From the NCBI GenBank assembly GCA_003952965.2, contig CM025853.1, positions 34,358,794 through 34,422,793 on the forward strand: 64,000 bases of DNA, in the 5' to 3' direction. Positions 35,395-47,376 of this stretch are shown piece after piece (the first letter of the stretch is position 1; every line of letters begins with the position of its first letter). Both the position numbers and the translations under genes were made by a program. This stretch comes from Morella rubra. Lineage: Eukaryota; Streptophyta; Magnoliopsida; Fagales; Myricaceae. Under the pieces are notes generated by a model that worked only from the letters and a program-made list of their open reading frames with translations, searched no databases and was not told the origin of the DNA.

Positions 35395-37460
35395 GTCATA
35401 ATCTATACCCATCTCAAACTATTGAGGTACTTTAGATTATTAATTAGGTTATCTTGGTAATTAAAGCTAATAGGTTTTCTTAAGAGGTCCAAGCAAACAT
35501 CTTGTACAGGAACGGCGTAGATTTTTACTTAAAATATGAAAAAGGTAATTTTGCTTCTACATAAATTAAACAACGATAAGACCCTATATTGTCTTTGACC
35601 GAATAGCTATATACATTATTTTGCTTCTACATGATTTTGAAACCTAAAGAATAAAAAAATTTAAATGAACACAAGGCTATATAATATACATTATAAAGAA
35701 ATAAATTCATTTGTTATTGTACCGGCTTAGATAATTCTACCCTTACGAATTCAGTTCCAGTTTTGGGCTTGGTCACATCTGGGCCCATTTATATTCCACG
35801 CCGGTTACGTGTAGGCCCGTAGTCTGAAAAGCGGTTTATTTAACATGATTAGGACTCTTTTGGCAGGCTCAAGAAATTTTCCTATTCAGATTCATTAGGT
35901 CATCACATTCGCTAAATAAAATTCGTGACCAAAAGGACACAAGAACTGGGAAAAGAAAGAGCGAATCAATCAGATCAAATTGAAATTATTTGATAGTTTT
36001 AAATTTACATTCTAAATTAAATAGATCATGATTTTAAATATTATAGAACTCACATTTTGTCTTTTTTTTTTTTAACGAATTGGATCTTCCAGTCAAACAA
36101 ATAATTATTAATGCCAAAAATGTATTAATGAGTTGGGTATCAATTTTATGAATGTACTTAATTTTAAATTTGACAACTTTTCTCCTGGAAATTTAGACCT
36201 TTGAGAAAATCATTAATCCTTGTGATATTCTCTTAAGAGCTGCACCGACATTTTAATTCCAGCTTCGTCTCTCTTGCACTTAAAAAATTTGAACCGCGGC
36301 AATCCTAATTGAAAAAAAAAAATAACGAATATAGAAAAGAACGTAAAATCCCAAAGCAATTCTCCAATGGCAAAGCAAAAGGTACGTCGAATTCGTGCGT
36401 TGAATTATACACGCATTCTGATATACTTACCCAAACATCAGGAATGGATCAGATTATTATTATTATTTTTAGAACAGGTGTAAAGTCGAGTTGAATGGAT
36501 CAAAAGAAGCATTGAAAGCAAGGCCCAAAACCTGCTGCTTCTCGGCAACCACTGAGTTGTAGCTGGGACGAATTTAGAGGCCCCTAGCCCCTTTGTGCTC
36601 GGTAATTCTTTTTCGAAAATTTCCGACAAGAAAAAGAAAAAAAAAACTTTTGATTCAGAACAAATATAAATAACATCCTTATGCTTCTTCCCTCGATATT
36701 AGTAGTAGTTTTGTCCTAGTAGATAAGAACCTAAATACATGAGCATCATAAGCTGTCAACTATGTATGATCCACGATGTATACATTCTATTCTTTTTTTT
36801 TTTTCTAAGCAAAAAAAAAGCCTCAGGTGATGGATCATCATGAAGCCAAGTCTAAATCCACCATCACTTAAACTTGAGAATTCTACATAGTATGAGGACC
36901 ATCAGAGTATAACGATGATTTAGTAGTATGCGAATTTTGCCTAAGACTCAAGATTTGCTCCCAACGAAAATTCAAATCACCAGGACTGTGTCTATTCTTG
37001 CTCATAAAATATAAAAGAATCAGAATATTGAGAGAACAAGGAGAAAAGAGAGAAGATGAATTTTTAAGGTGATTGGATAAAGAAGACCTACATCCAACAT
37101 CTAAAGACCCAAAATACAAGCAAATCACTTTTATAGTCAATGTGGGACAAACATAAAATAAATTCTAATATCCTCTCTTGAAATCTCAACTTTACAATAA
37201 GAAAAGGCCAAAAAGGGAATCACGAGTAAGAGATTTAACAACTAGAAAATCCAATTAAGGATAAAAAAAAAAAAAAAAAAAGGGAGAAGAAAGGGTTTAT
37301 TGTGGAACGATGCACGAGTCTGAGTTTTGGGCTGGGTCAAGGCAAGGTACCGTGCGTTGGCCCATGGACGAAGTGTGCTAGCGCGTGAAAGATTCGTGCG
37401 AGAGAGCGGCAGCGAGTGAAGGCTGACTAGAGCGTAGGGGCGCGTGAGAGGCTGTGGCGA
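35395..37460. repeat. Third, partial segmental-duplication unit (no RING gene)
   Basis: 35398-35905 equals 30905-31407; about 36470-36620 equals 33807-33880 plus 34680-34770; 36643-37330 equals the module; 37330-37460 equals 26300-26430. It lacks both the Mutator-like element (31414) and the TIR element (33969) found in unit B. About 35906-36460 is AT-rich unique DNA with no gene. Confidence 0.75.
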
Positions 37461-37749
37461 CTTGTGGATCTCGTGCGGAGAAGCCAGAGGCTTGGGTGGC
37501 GCGTTTGGACGTTTTCAAGTTGGGATGGATACCAGAAAAAGGCCAAATTTTCAATTGGGCTTCAAGGGAGTAGAAGAAGAATGCCGGGAAAACTGTGAGA
37601 AAAGACGAAATCTGTAGAAAACGAATGCCAAAGGACGTCAATAGAGAAAATTGAAGGCCACAAGAGCCATGTGGTTATGATACAATCACACTTTCTAGAA
37701 ACAATGTGAGACAAATATAAAATATATTTTGACATACTAGAAGAATTCT

Positions 37750-39581
37750 GTTGGAAGGCAAAATTGCTATCTCAATCTAGAAGAGGTACTTTGATTAGAA
37801 GTGTGGCTTCTGCTTTGCCGGTTTATTTAATGAGTTGTTTTGCTTTTCCTAATCAATGGTGTGTTGAGGTGGATAGAGGTTTGAAGAATTTTTGGTGGGG
37901 CTTTAAGCCTGAGAAAATCAAAAATTTGTCTCTAAAAATTTAGAGTTCTATATGTGTCCCGAAAGTTATGGGTGGGTTGGGGTTTAGATCTATGTTGGAT
38001 CTAAATAAAATCTTGGTTTCAAAAATGATTTGGAGGGTTTTTTCTCAAGACCAATGTCTTTGGGTTTGGTTATTGAGAAGTAAATATTTGCAGCATGGTA
38101 GATTTGAGGATGCGATTAGGTGCCCAAAGGCCTCTTGGGTGTGGGTTGGTATTTTGAAGTGGAGATCTCTTTTGAATTTGAGATTGTGTTTTGTAGTTGG
38201 TAATGAGGAGGATATTTCTTTATGGAATGATCCTTGGGTTCCTTTTCTCTCCCAGGTTTCAAACCGAGTCCTCTTGATGAAAAAAATCCTTTGAATGTTC
38301 ATATGGTTGCTGACCTTATTGATAAGGATACTAGGCAGTGGAATAGGTCATTGATTTGGCAGGTGTTTAGTTCATTTGATGCGGTAGCTATCGTAAAGAT
38401 CCATATTGGGAGAGATAATAGGAGGGATGAGATGGTTTGGTGTATTGATAAGTCGAGGTCCTTCTCCACTAAATCTTTGTATGGGGAGTTATCCAATTTG
38501 AAGGAGATTCCTTCATCTCCTATGGAGTTAATGTGGTGGAAGAAACTTTAGAGGATGAGGGTTCATGAAAGATTGAAAGTTGTCATTTGAAAATTATGTT
38601 GGGATGCTATTCCTACTAAAGAAAAAGTGGCGGTAAGGTTGGGAAGGAATTTGGTGGATGAGGCTGGGAATTTTGATTATGTTTTGTGTGGTTTGGCTGT
38701 AGAAACTACTAAGCATTTATTGTTGGAGTGTTGGGTTAACATATTTATTTGGAGTTCATCACCTTGGGCTTTGGATATTAGATGTTTTTCTGACAATTAT
38801 GTGGTGGATTGGCTGAAGATGATTATTGATCCTAGCTTGTTGAAAGGTCTTCCTATTGAAGAGCATCATTATTTTCAGTTATATGCTTTGAATGCATGGG
38901 ATCTTTTATGGTGGACACGAAACAATATTGTCCATTATTCTGCTGTGTTCAATTTGGGGGGTTTAATGCATTCTATTAATAGAGTGTGTGGTGAACATTT
39001 GGCAGCACGGAAAAGACGTACTGAGGTGATGGTTGCAGCAAGATGACTTCCTCCTCTAATGGGCGTGATTAAAGTTAACTTTGATGTGGCTACACGTCTT
39101 AATTTTTCTGTGGGAGCTGTTCTTTGTAAGGATTGTTCTGAGCGTGTGATTGGTGCTAGGATCAGGGAGATGCAGGTAGATAATGTTGTTGAAGGAGAAG
39201 TATTTGCTGCCCAACTGGGGATTGATGAGGCAATCAGTAAAGGGTTTCGTTGAGTGATCATTGAGGGGGACTCAAAGCTTGCTATTGAAGCCTTCAAAAA
39301 AATTCCTTTAAAGAATAATTGGAAAGTGTATAGCAGAATTTTGGATGCTTTTGTATCATTTTCTGCTTTTGTATTTTGTGAGCTTAGTTTTGTTAAACAT
39401 AGTGCAAATGTGGAAGCGTAACTTCTTGCTCAATAGGCTGCCTTCATGATTAGTTTCGGTGGCCACCCCGATATTTCTGAGCATTATCCGGATTTATTGT
39501 GGGTCTTTGATGGGACTGATCCCCCATAATTGGTGGGTTGTTTGAATAAAAATAATGGTCGTTTGATTAAAAAAAAATACA
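37750..39581 (+). mobile_element. 5'-truncated LINE (zf-RVT and RNase H), 1.83 kb
   Basis: Flanked by AGAAGAATTCT at 37739-37749 and 39582-39592. Broken frames run: MGGLGFRSMLDLNKILVSKM and VSKMIWRVFSQ (37968); the zf-RVT region AIPTKEKVAVRLGRNLVDEA, YVLCGLAVETTKHLLLEC (38627); and RNase H VNFDVATR, VVEGEVFAAQLGIDEAI, VIIEGDSKLAIEAF with the D-E-D residues visible but a TGA at 39251-39253. A short A-rich tail ends the element. It is of a different lineage from the LINE at 16970-25784, judging by low residue similarity. Confidence 0.85.
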
Positions 39582-39590
39582 AGAAGAATT

Positions 39591-39824
39591 CTACCTGAAA
39601 CATGTGGGCGTATATATATATTTTTTTCTAAGCAAATATTCATTTAACCAAAGAAAGCCAAAATCACGGCGGAAGCTGGGAAGGGGAGGATTATCAAAGT
39701 TCAGAATCACAGAGGGAATACAATGCGATGGGATGTTTCCTACTAAATTCTCATAAACAAACCATTTGGCAAGATTATGAGCTAACAAGCTAGCACCCCG
39801 TCTAACATGTGGGTGTGTTTGCAA
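39591..39824 (-). pseudogene. LINE RNase H tail, minus strand
   Basis: Frame THPHVRRGASLLAHNLAKWF, then NIPSHCIPSVILNFDNPP, the C-terminal helix (RRGAN-x-x-AHNLA) and tail of plant LINE RNase H. Minus-strand polarity, with an A-rich end at 39611-39631 (T-run on plus). Only the tail remains. Confidence 0.65.
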
Positions 39825-40451
39825 GAGGTGAAATCAGGAAAAAAGTGAAATTTTTTGCTAAATTTACATGCAACAATAAAAAGTGTCATCAATTTAGCTC
39901 CCAAGGTTAGTTTTTTTTTTTTTTAATATATTAATTATATATCTCTAATTTTAAAAATACAATTAATTTCATTTTTTTTTTTACCTTTTTCACCAATCCG
40001 AACTATTATTTAACATTCCAATCATTATTTAAGACCTTAATCATTCCTCTACAATCACCTACCACGAAATTATACACTATTTTATCACAAAATTCAACAA
40101 AATTACATTCCTTAAATTTTTAGATTTTTAGGATTTGCAAAGAAACGCGGATAGCAAGGCCCAGTAAACTTGTAACCAGAGTTTTACTTGTCCTCGCAAG
40201 AGGCACTTTATGGCCCCTTCCTTGCTGTTAGACACTCTTAGTGCTTTTGGCAAATGTAGACCATCTACCTTCCATTGTTGTAGGCCCTTCTCTCTTCTCA
40301 AATGCAACACGTGGTTGACAAAATGTCTCGACACGCGAAGATTGCTGCGAAGTTTATCAAAGGCCCAACACGTGGCGCGACCTGATAGCAGAAGTTGCAA
40401 ACTTCTAAAATATTTCTCAACCAACATCCCAGTGCGAGTGCATTACAAGCA
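39825..40451. other. AT-rich intergenic DNA, no gene supported
   Basis: Poly-T (39909-39923) and AT-rich tract. Short frames at 40128-40519 on both strands have no recognisable motif. Confidence 0.4.
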
Positions 40452-40669
40452 AATGTAATAGCGGAAAATTCAAACTTTGAGGTAATTTTTAAGTTAGCAC
40501 CTACTTTTATTAATTTCATTAGATTAGTATTTTAAAATTTATGTTTACGTTAATTTTCACTTGGAACTTAAATTGTCGTTACTTTTCACGGCAAAACAAT
40601 CACGCGTCGTCCACATGACAACTCACTGTTTGGATTGTCCGTTTTACCCTTTATTTAACGCATATAAAC

Positions 40670-40957
40670 TTACAGCAAGGACATGTGTTCCTCTTTCTCG
40701 CATGGTAAATCACACACGTCCCTCCCTTCTCTCATTTCCTCCTTACATATCACACACTCCATTCCACGCCCTCTCAACTCCACAAACAGCAGCAGCACCG
40801 CAACAGCAGGCGATGCCGCCACTTCCCCATCGTCGTCGACTCCACAACGACCGATTTCCCCAACAAACTTCCAGCACCTCGTCGTCATTTCGATGTACGG
40901 AATCAAGAGAGACCTGTTGTAAAACCCAACGCCAGAAAGCGTCAACATGGTATCCAA
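40670..40957 (-). pseudogene. Captured RING gene fragment resembling SGR9-type E3 ligase
   Basis: Minus-strand frame of 95 aa: MLTLSGVGFYNRSLLIPYIE, RCWKFVGEIGR, an Ala/Val-rich linker, then ECVICKEEMREGRDVCDLPC, the first half of a RING-H2 finger (C-x2-C and the next Cys). It then stops inside the TIR, before the C-x-H and second Cys pair. This order resembles plant SGR9-type amyloplast RING ligases as I remember them. With half the zinc ligands missing it cannot be an E3 ligase. An interrupted capture by the Mutator element explains the truncation. Confidence 0.6.
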
Positions 40958-41530
40958 CTAGGCCAGAGCTTACTCAAAGTTCTGTGCCATTGGGTGGGAG
41001 ATGTCTCGAGAGCTTTTGGTCCTGTTGGAGGATCTCACAGAGTAGAAGGAGCAATAGCACCGCATCCAGGTCTTGTTCTTGTTCTTTGCAGCATCTACAT
41101 GTTGTCTGGTACTACCAAGTAAAAGCTTTCTTCATTCTAAATTTCTTTTTACATAATTTCTCATGCCTGCTCCTTGCATTTGGGTTTTTTTTTTTCTTTT
41201 TTAAATTTGAAACACTATTTTGGTACTTTTGTAACTTTGTAATGATGAAGTCGTCTTCCAGATGCAATAATTTGTATAATATGACTGGATGCTTCTATTT
41301 CTATTCAAAAGACAGACTACTTCATGAAGGAAGTCCTCTTGTTTTAAAAAGTAATGGTACAATTCATGAGATTCCCCTACTTACAAGTTTTTGTGCTTAT
41401 ATTTCGTTATTATAGTCATGAAACTTCCTAGCATGGTTTGAAACAGGAGCTCCTAGTTCTTATGGTGACATCACTGGGGATTCACTGACTGTAGCAAGAT
41501 CCAGTTTCAACTACTTGGGCACAAGCTCGG

Positions 41531-41740
41531 TTGATGCTCTTGGGCAGAAGAACACGCTTGAATAGTGGGAGAGGGAGTGGAGACCTTGACGCGGTGCTAT
41601 TGCTCCTCCTACTTCATGAAGGAAGTCCTCTCTGCTCTCTTGACCTCTCCCACCCTCTTCTCCCTCACCCTATTCTACTTCATGAGGAAGGCCGAAAGAA
41701 CAAAGAAGAAGAACTGGTAGCGCAGAAAGATAGAGGAGAA
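41531..41740 (+). pseudogene. Captured RING-gene N-terminal fragment, first copy
   Basis: Plus-strand frame RTRLNSGRGSGDLDAVLLLL then LLHEGSPLCSLDLSHPLLPH. The DLDAVLLLLLL stretch followed by a Cys-Ser-Leu-Asp-Leu-Ser stretch resembles N-terminal parts of the same SGR9-like gene in scrambled order. A related copy lies at 42103-42240 (acaagctc.gttgatgctcttgggcag in both). Rearranged cargo, not a gene. Confidence 0.45.
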
Positions 41741-42021
41741 AAGAGATTGAAGTCACCTTACATTTTAAAACCGAGTAGGTCAGGTTTCTTTGAGCTCCAG
41801 ATAGCGCAAGCCCTTTTACTCGCCTGCCTTCTGCTGCTCCTTCTTGCTCCGCGTTCTCCACTTTCAAACGTAGAGGAGCTACACAATAGAGTGGACATAC
41901 TAATTTTACAGAGAGAATTTCGGTACCAAAGCGTATTGCCCCGATTCTAGCTACTGATAGTCAGGGAGAAGCTTTTTCAGATATACACAAGTAGAAGTTA
42001 CGGGAAGAGCTTTTGTATGCT

Positions 42022-42064
42022 ACTACCACCACCACCACCACCACCAACAACAACAACAATAACA
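42022..42064. repeat. (ACC)n-(ACA)n microsatellite
   Basis: Compound trinucleotide run within the Pack-MULE-like element. Confidence 0.9.
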
Positions 42065-42244
42065 AGCGCATTGGCAGACACGGCCAATGCGCACCAGAAA
42101 AGCTTGGGCACAAGCTCAGTTGATGCTCTTGGGCAGGGAACACGCTTTAATAGTGGGAGAGGGAGTGGAGACCTTCATCACGCGGTGCTATTGTTCCTCC
42201 TACTCTGTGAGATCCGCCAACAGACTTTGACGTGGAGGGAGGAA

Positions 42245-43652
42245 AGGAGGTGGCGGGCAATGAGGAGGGTCTTGTGTGGGAGGGAGAGGGAGTGGAGGTT
42301 GTGATAACCCGTTATAATTTGAGGAGCATGCTGATGATCAAGCTTAGATGACTTGTGGGCTGCGATAGATGAGAATGAAGTTTTATTTCCGAACTCTGTT
42401 TTATCGAGAGATTTTGTTTTAGTTATGTTTATGGTTTTAAAGTGAGACCTATATTGATGTTTCGTTTTGAATAAATGAATGAAATCTCTTTATTTTAAGT
42501 TTTTCCTTTTAAAATATTGAGGAAAAGTCCACTGTTGGACCCTATCGAGTCTGGGGTGTGACAGAGGTGGTGGAGGGTGAGGGAGAAAAGGTGGGAGAGG
42601 TCAAGAGAGCAAAGAGGCGGTGGGATGGCGGTTGATATCTGAGAACACGAAAAGGGTGAGAATTGAGAGTGAAAATGAATTAGGGTAATAGGACGAGACA
42701 CAAGGAATGGAGACTTGTTTTTTTGATAGGTTCTTGCAATTGGACCTCAAGCACAGGAGATATTTTTGTCAATAAAGAGGCTGTTCGAGGATGGCACGTG
42801 CTTTTTTGACTGGTTCTATTCTTGTTTCAGCGTCTATTTGTGTTAAGGGCAAAATGGACAATCGAAACCGTAAGTTGTCACGTGGACAACATGTGATTAG
42901 TTTGTTGTGAGAAGTAACGGTAATTTGAGGTCTAGGGTGGAAATCAACGTAAAGGAGGTGGCGGGCAATGAGGAGGGTCTTGTGTGGGAGGGAGAGGGAG
43001 TGGAGGTTGTGATAACCCGTTATAATTTGAGGAGCATGCTGATGATCAAGCTTAGATGACTTGTGGGCTGCGATAGATGAGAATGAAGTTTTATTTCCGA
43101 ACTCTGTTTTATCGAGAGATTTTTAGTTATGTTTATGGTTTTAAAGTGAGACCTATATTGATGTTTCGTTTTGAATAAATGAAATCTCTTTATTTTAAGT
43201 TTTTCCTTTTAAAATATTGAGGAAAAGTCCACTGTTGGACCCTATCGAGTCTGGGGTGTGACAGAGGTGGTGGAGGGTGAGGGAGAAAAGGTGGGAGAGG
43301 TCAAGAGAGCAAAGAGGCGGTGGGATGGCGGTTGATATCTGAGAACACGAAAAGGGTGAGAATTGAGAGTGAAAATGAATTAGGGTAATAGGACGAGACA
43401 CAAGGAATGGAGACTTGTTTTTTTGATAGGTTCTTGCAATTGGACCTCAAGCACAGGAGATATTTTTGTCAATAAAGAGGCTGTTCGAGGATGGCACGTG
43501 CTTTTTTGACTGGTTCTATTCTTGTTTCAGCGTCTATTTGTGTTAAGGGCAAAATGGACAATCGAAACCGTAAGTTGTCACGTGGACAACATGTGATTAG
43601 TTTGTTGTGAGAAGTAACGGTAATTTGAGGTCTAGGGTGGAAATCAACGTAA
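42245..43652. repeat. Tandem duplication inside the Mutator-like element (unit ~0.7 kb)
   Basis: tggcgggcaatgaggaggg at 42251 recurs at 42959 (offset 708, falling to 700 after small deletions). Unit 1 ends inside the right-TIR sequence (..aaatcaacgtaaa) and jumps back, so part of the TIR exists twice. Each unit carries the same minus-strand frame (42495-42701 and 43195-43401) with PPLCSLDLSHLFSLTLHHL, resembling the RING-gene N-terminus. Confidence 0.85.
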
Positions 43653-43756
43653 ACATAAATTTTGGAGTACTAATTTAACGAAATCGATAAAAATAGGTGC
43701 AACTTAGAAATGACTCCAAAATTCAGGAGGCAAAGTAAATTTTTCCCAATGTAATA

Positions 43757-44217
43757 CTTTAAAGAACAATATTCATACGGTGACTTTACATGATTAAATC
43801 AAATCAATTTTCTGATTTTCCTTCCTGCTAGACCAATAAACTAGTGCCTCGTGACCTTTTATTACTGAACCATATAATAAAAACAAAGAAGTAAACAAAA
43901 GCAAGGTAGGTTACTTTTCGACTAAGTATCTTCCCCCACGTGTGGAACTCCGATCTTATTTAATGGACTGAATCATGAGTCTCTGATAGTATTTGGATTT
44001 ATGAGAGTTAAATATATATTAAAGGAGTGGCTTTGGAAAAGATTTTATGTAAATTAATTTGATTCCACGTGAGCAGTAAGGATTTTCCTCATCATATGAA
44101 GATCTTAAAAAGTAATCTTTATTTCAAAAGGGGCGTGAGTTTGGTGCTCGTGAATATACTAATCTAGCTCGTCTCTAATACGTACGCCACAGAGGAGGGG
44201 GGTTGTCGAGGAAGATA
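43757..44217. other. Intergenic, nothing recognised
   Basis: Between the Mutator-like element and the large foldback. No frame, RNA gene or repeat family identified. Confidence 0.4.
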
Positions 44218-44219
44218 AA

Positions 44220-45825
44220 GTTTTTTTTTTTTTTTTTTTTTCAAAGTATCCCAATAATTCCTGTAATTTTCACATTGTGACAAAATGATATGATTTCAAT
44301 TTGAACACGTGAGTTTCAGTGATCAGTAAACTGTTGCACCGTGGTCCCTCTGTCAATCTTCTCGTGAATCTATTAATGGAGAATGCTAACGTGTCAATCA
44401 TTTACTACGTGGATACTGATGAGCTGATAATTTTCACACGTGGCCAACTCACATAATATTTAAAAAAAAAAAAATTTACAGAAAAGTATCCAAATAGTCC
44501 CTGTGTTTCACGTTATGACAAAATGATCCTTGTGGTTTTAACTTAAACAAATTAGTCTCTGTAGTCAGCAAACTATTACACCGTGGTCCCTCCTTCAATC
44601 TCTTGTGAAACCATTAATAGAGAGCGCTGGCTTGCCAATAATTTACCACGTGGACACTAATGAGCTAGCAATTTTTATACGTGGCCACCTCACATAATAT
44701 TTAAAATAAATAAATGAATTTAAACTTACTCCCAAATCACACTACTTTCACCAAGAAACCTTGACCTGAAACCTTGGCCTGAGAAAATAGAAGGAAAAAA
44801 ATGATAAAAAAAAGCTCAATTTCAAAATCACTAATAGCATTTCAAATCACTAGTAAAGAGTAGTGGATTGACAACTTACTTGTTTGTGTTTTTTTTTTTT
44901 AAATTTATTTGTAACATGAAGTCCTCAAAACAAGATCTTAATTCAACGAAGGTCTTGATTTTGATTCCTTATTATTATTTTCCCTTTTTTTTTTAGGCAG
45001 TCTCTTTCTGGGTTCTTAGCATTGCACATTTTCCATCTTGAGGGTTTAAGAGAAACTCAGAAAGTGTCATTAGTGTTTGTATAGGAGATTTGGGTGACTA
45101 AAAAAGCAGCAAGATTTGGGGGATTTGAGTGATGTGCGAGAAATTAAAAACGCGAAGGAAAGAGTAGGTGAAGTGAGGGATTTCGGTGATTTGGGGGGAA
45201 GGGAAGTGGAGGTGAAGGGGGAAATTTACAGTGCGAATGAGAAGTTAAATTTCTCAGTGAAGAGGAAGGTTTCTCGGTGAAGGTAGTGTGATTTGGGGTA
45301 AGTTTAGGGCATTCAAATTTTTTTTTTTTTTAAACGTTTGTAAATTTATTTATTTTTTTAAATATTATGTGAGGTGGCATTCACGTGTGAAAATTGTTAG
45401 CTCATCAGTGTCCACATGGTAAATTATTGACACGTCAGCGTTCTTCATTAATAATTTCATAGGGGGATTGACGGAGGGACTATGGTGCGACAGTTTGCTG
45501 ACCAAAATGACTAATTTGTTCAAGTTGAAACTACACGGACCATTTTGTCACAACATGAAACCACAAGGAATGTTTGGGTACTTTTTTGTAATTTTTTTTA
45601 AATATTATATGAGGTGGCCTTGTGTGAAAATTGTCGGCTCATCAGTGTCCACGTGGTAAATCATTGACACGTCAGTGTTCTCTGTTAATGGTTTCACGGG
45701 AGGATTGAGGACACGGTGCAACAGTTTGCTGACCACAGGGACTAATGTCTTCAAATTGAAACCACATGGACCATTTTATCACAACGTGAAACTACAAGGA
45801 CTGTCTGGGTACTTTTCCCTAAGTT
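44220..45825. mobile_element. Large foldback/Mutator-like element, TIR arms of two tandem units each
   Basis: The left arm (about 44240-44705) and right arm (about 45362-45825) are inverted copies; each consists of two diverged direct repeats of ~230 bp (left: tgttgcaccgtggtccctc at 44331 and attacaccgtggtccctc near 44574; right: their complements near 45490 and 45712). Centre 44706-45360 has no clear gene. Imperfect flanks TAAAGTTTT and CTAAGTTTT could be a 9-bp duplication. Confidence 0.7.
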
Positions 45826-45889
45826 TTATTCTGTTAGATTTTCATTTCATTAGGCCCGTAAGATTAGATTCTTCTTGTCACAAAAAAGG

Positions 45890-46110
45890 GGCTTAATTAT
45901 CATATAGGTCCTTGTGGTATCCTACTTTTACAAATTAATCCCTGTAATATGAGTTTCAACAAAATAGTCCATAGTATATTTTGAAAACGAATAAGTCCTT
46001 CCGTCCGACTTACATCACCTAACTAAACTAACGAGAAATTGCTTGTGTATACTGTACATGCCATGTTAACACCATTCACATGTTGACACCTGTTTTTTTA
46101 AAAATTAAAA
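45890..46110. repeat. Single arm of a related foldback element
   Basis: ggtccttgtggtatcctacttttacaaattaatccctg wording (first 20 shown elsewhere as ggtccttgtggtatcctact) followed by gtcaacatgcc-like text resembles one arm of this 'gtccctgtggt' family. No inverted partner found. Confidence 0.4.
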
Positions 46111-46773
46111 TTAAAATGCCACGTCAACTTACCCTTCCCTTCCACGTCAATTCCCAATGACAAGTTTAGACTCGATGCGATTCACAAATTACGTAGATAA
46201 CGTAAGTTTGACGTCAACGTGAAAATAACCGCATAGATTTTTCAGTATGTCAAAAGATTCCAACCTAAAACCTAGAAAAGCACATCCAAAATTGCATGTC
46301 CTGACTTGAGGTTAGCGTGCCTATTTTCTGGAGGCTAATACGTCTACCCGACTCCCACTGTTCAAACTATGATAATGTGGAAAATCTCTCCAGAATCGCT
46401 TACTAATCCTGGACTAACTACTCGAATTTCGTAGGGAGGAACGTGTCCATACCTAGGCGTGGGCCCTTTGCCACGCGTTAAGCCCACAGTAACTGCTCGG
46501 CAGATCGCCGTTGGATCAAATCTGGGACCAAAATATGTCCCGTCCATGGTCCCAGCCACCACAGTGACATGTGGGTCCCGTTCTTTTTTTGCCGTGCCTC
46601 CCTCTCTCTCTCTCTCCGTCCCTCTTTAAACCTGAGAATTAAAGACCGACTAACAGAGGCCGTTGGATTCTGCTTTGTTGCTCAAATGAAAGACATATGT
46701 TCGACGTGGCAACATATTAGGTTTTCCACTGTGATTAGATTTCCTTTGGAAAACTCCAGTATTTATCATAATT

Positions 46774-46782
46774 CTATAAAAG
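46774..46782 (+). promoter_or_regulatory. TATA-like box in PP2C upstream region
   Basis: CTATAAAAG, about 595 bp before the ATG; plausible only if the 5' UTR is long. A pyrimidine-rich stretch just before the ATG (47306-47340) could instead mark a TATA-less start. Confidence 0.3.
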
Positions 46783-47258
46783 GTCAAATTCTACCTAATA
46801 GATGGTCCCACGGCTTTCCAATGTGCCACCTAGCTATATTTATGTTGTATCGTCGGTTAGGTCCTTGTCACGTGTACGTTAGATGCTTTTGTACATCCCC
46901 TGTGAATCGGCTTCATTCTCGTACCAAAGAATGCCTACAGGCTCCATTCCTTAGCATCGTCCGGAACGAATAATCTATACAGACGGTGACACGTTGAGAT
47001 TTGCTTGCGGGTGCAGATACAGTCTTCAATAAAATCCCGTAGGGAATTCTTTCCTTCCAATAATAGCGCAGTGTCCCGACCTTCACTGCAAAACCAGCGT
47101 GGCACTGCCAGATCGATGAAGGACAAGTGGCGCGCAGTGAACAGCGAGTACGACTTACAATCAATGTGTGTTTTCCTCTGTGTTTTTTGTTTGGTAGACA
47201 GATTCCTCATTTCCGCATTCTCTACGGATGCGTGTGTCATCTGAACTAATATCTTCCA

Positions 47259-47267
47259 CCACGTGTC
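47259..47267 (+). promoter_or_regulatory. G-box/ABRE (CCACGTGTC) upstream of PP2C
   Basis: CCACGTGTC lies 110 bp before the start codon; a second CACGTGTAC is at 46869-46877. ABRE-binding bZIP factors recognise this core, and group A PP2C genes are typically ABA-induced, which fits. Confidence 0.55.
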
Positions 47268-47376
47268 AGTCTCAACCCGTCTCTTCTGTTTCTTTTATCC
47301 CGTGCTCGCCTTCCCTTCTCTCTCTCTCCCTCTTTCTCTCTGCTATTTTGGTGAATGCGAGTGAGCCCCTAGATAT

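Larger units (their letters stand above)
40461..43747. mobile_element. Pack-MULE-like Mutator element, 3287 bp, with captured gene fragments
   Basis: A perfect 9-bp duplication AATGTAATA lies at 40452-40460 and 43748-43756. TIRs of about 200-230 bp (40461-40690; 43530-43747) belong to the same family as 31414-33743: cgttacttttcacggcaaaa on the left pairs with gttgtgagaagtaacg on the right. No transposase. The interior holds RING-gene-like pieces, a trinucleotide microsatellite and a 0.7 kb tandem duplication. Confidence 0.9.

Noticed and set aside
42495..43401. Two identical 68-aa minus-strand genes
   Set aside because: They are the same captured fragment duplicated within a transposon; no start context or splice partners.
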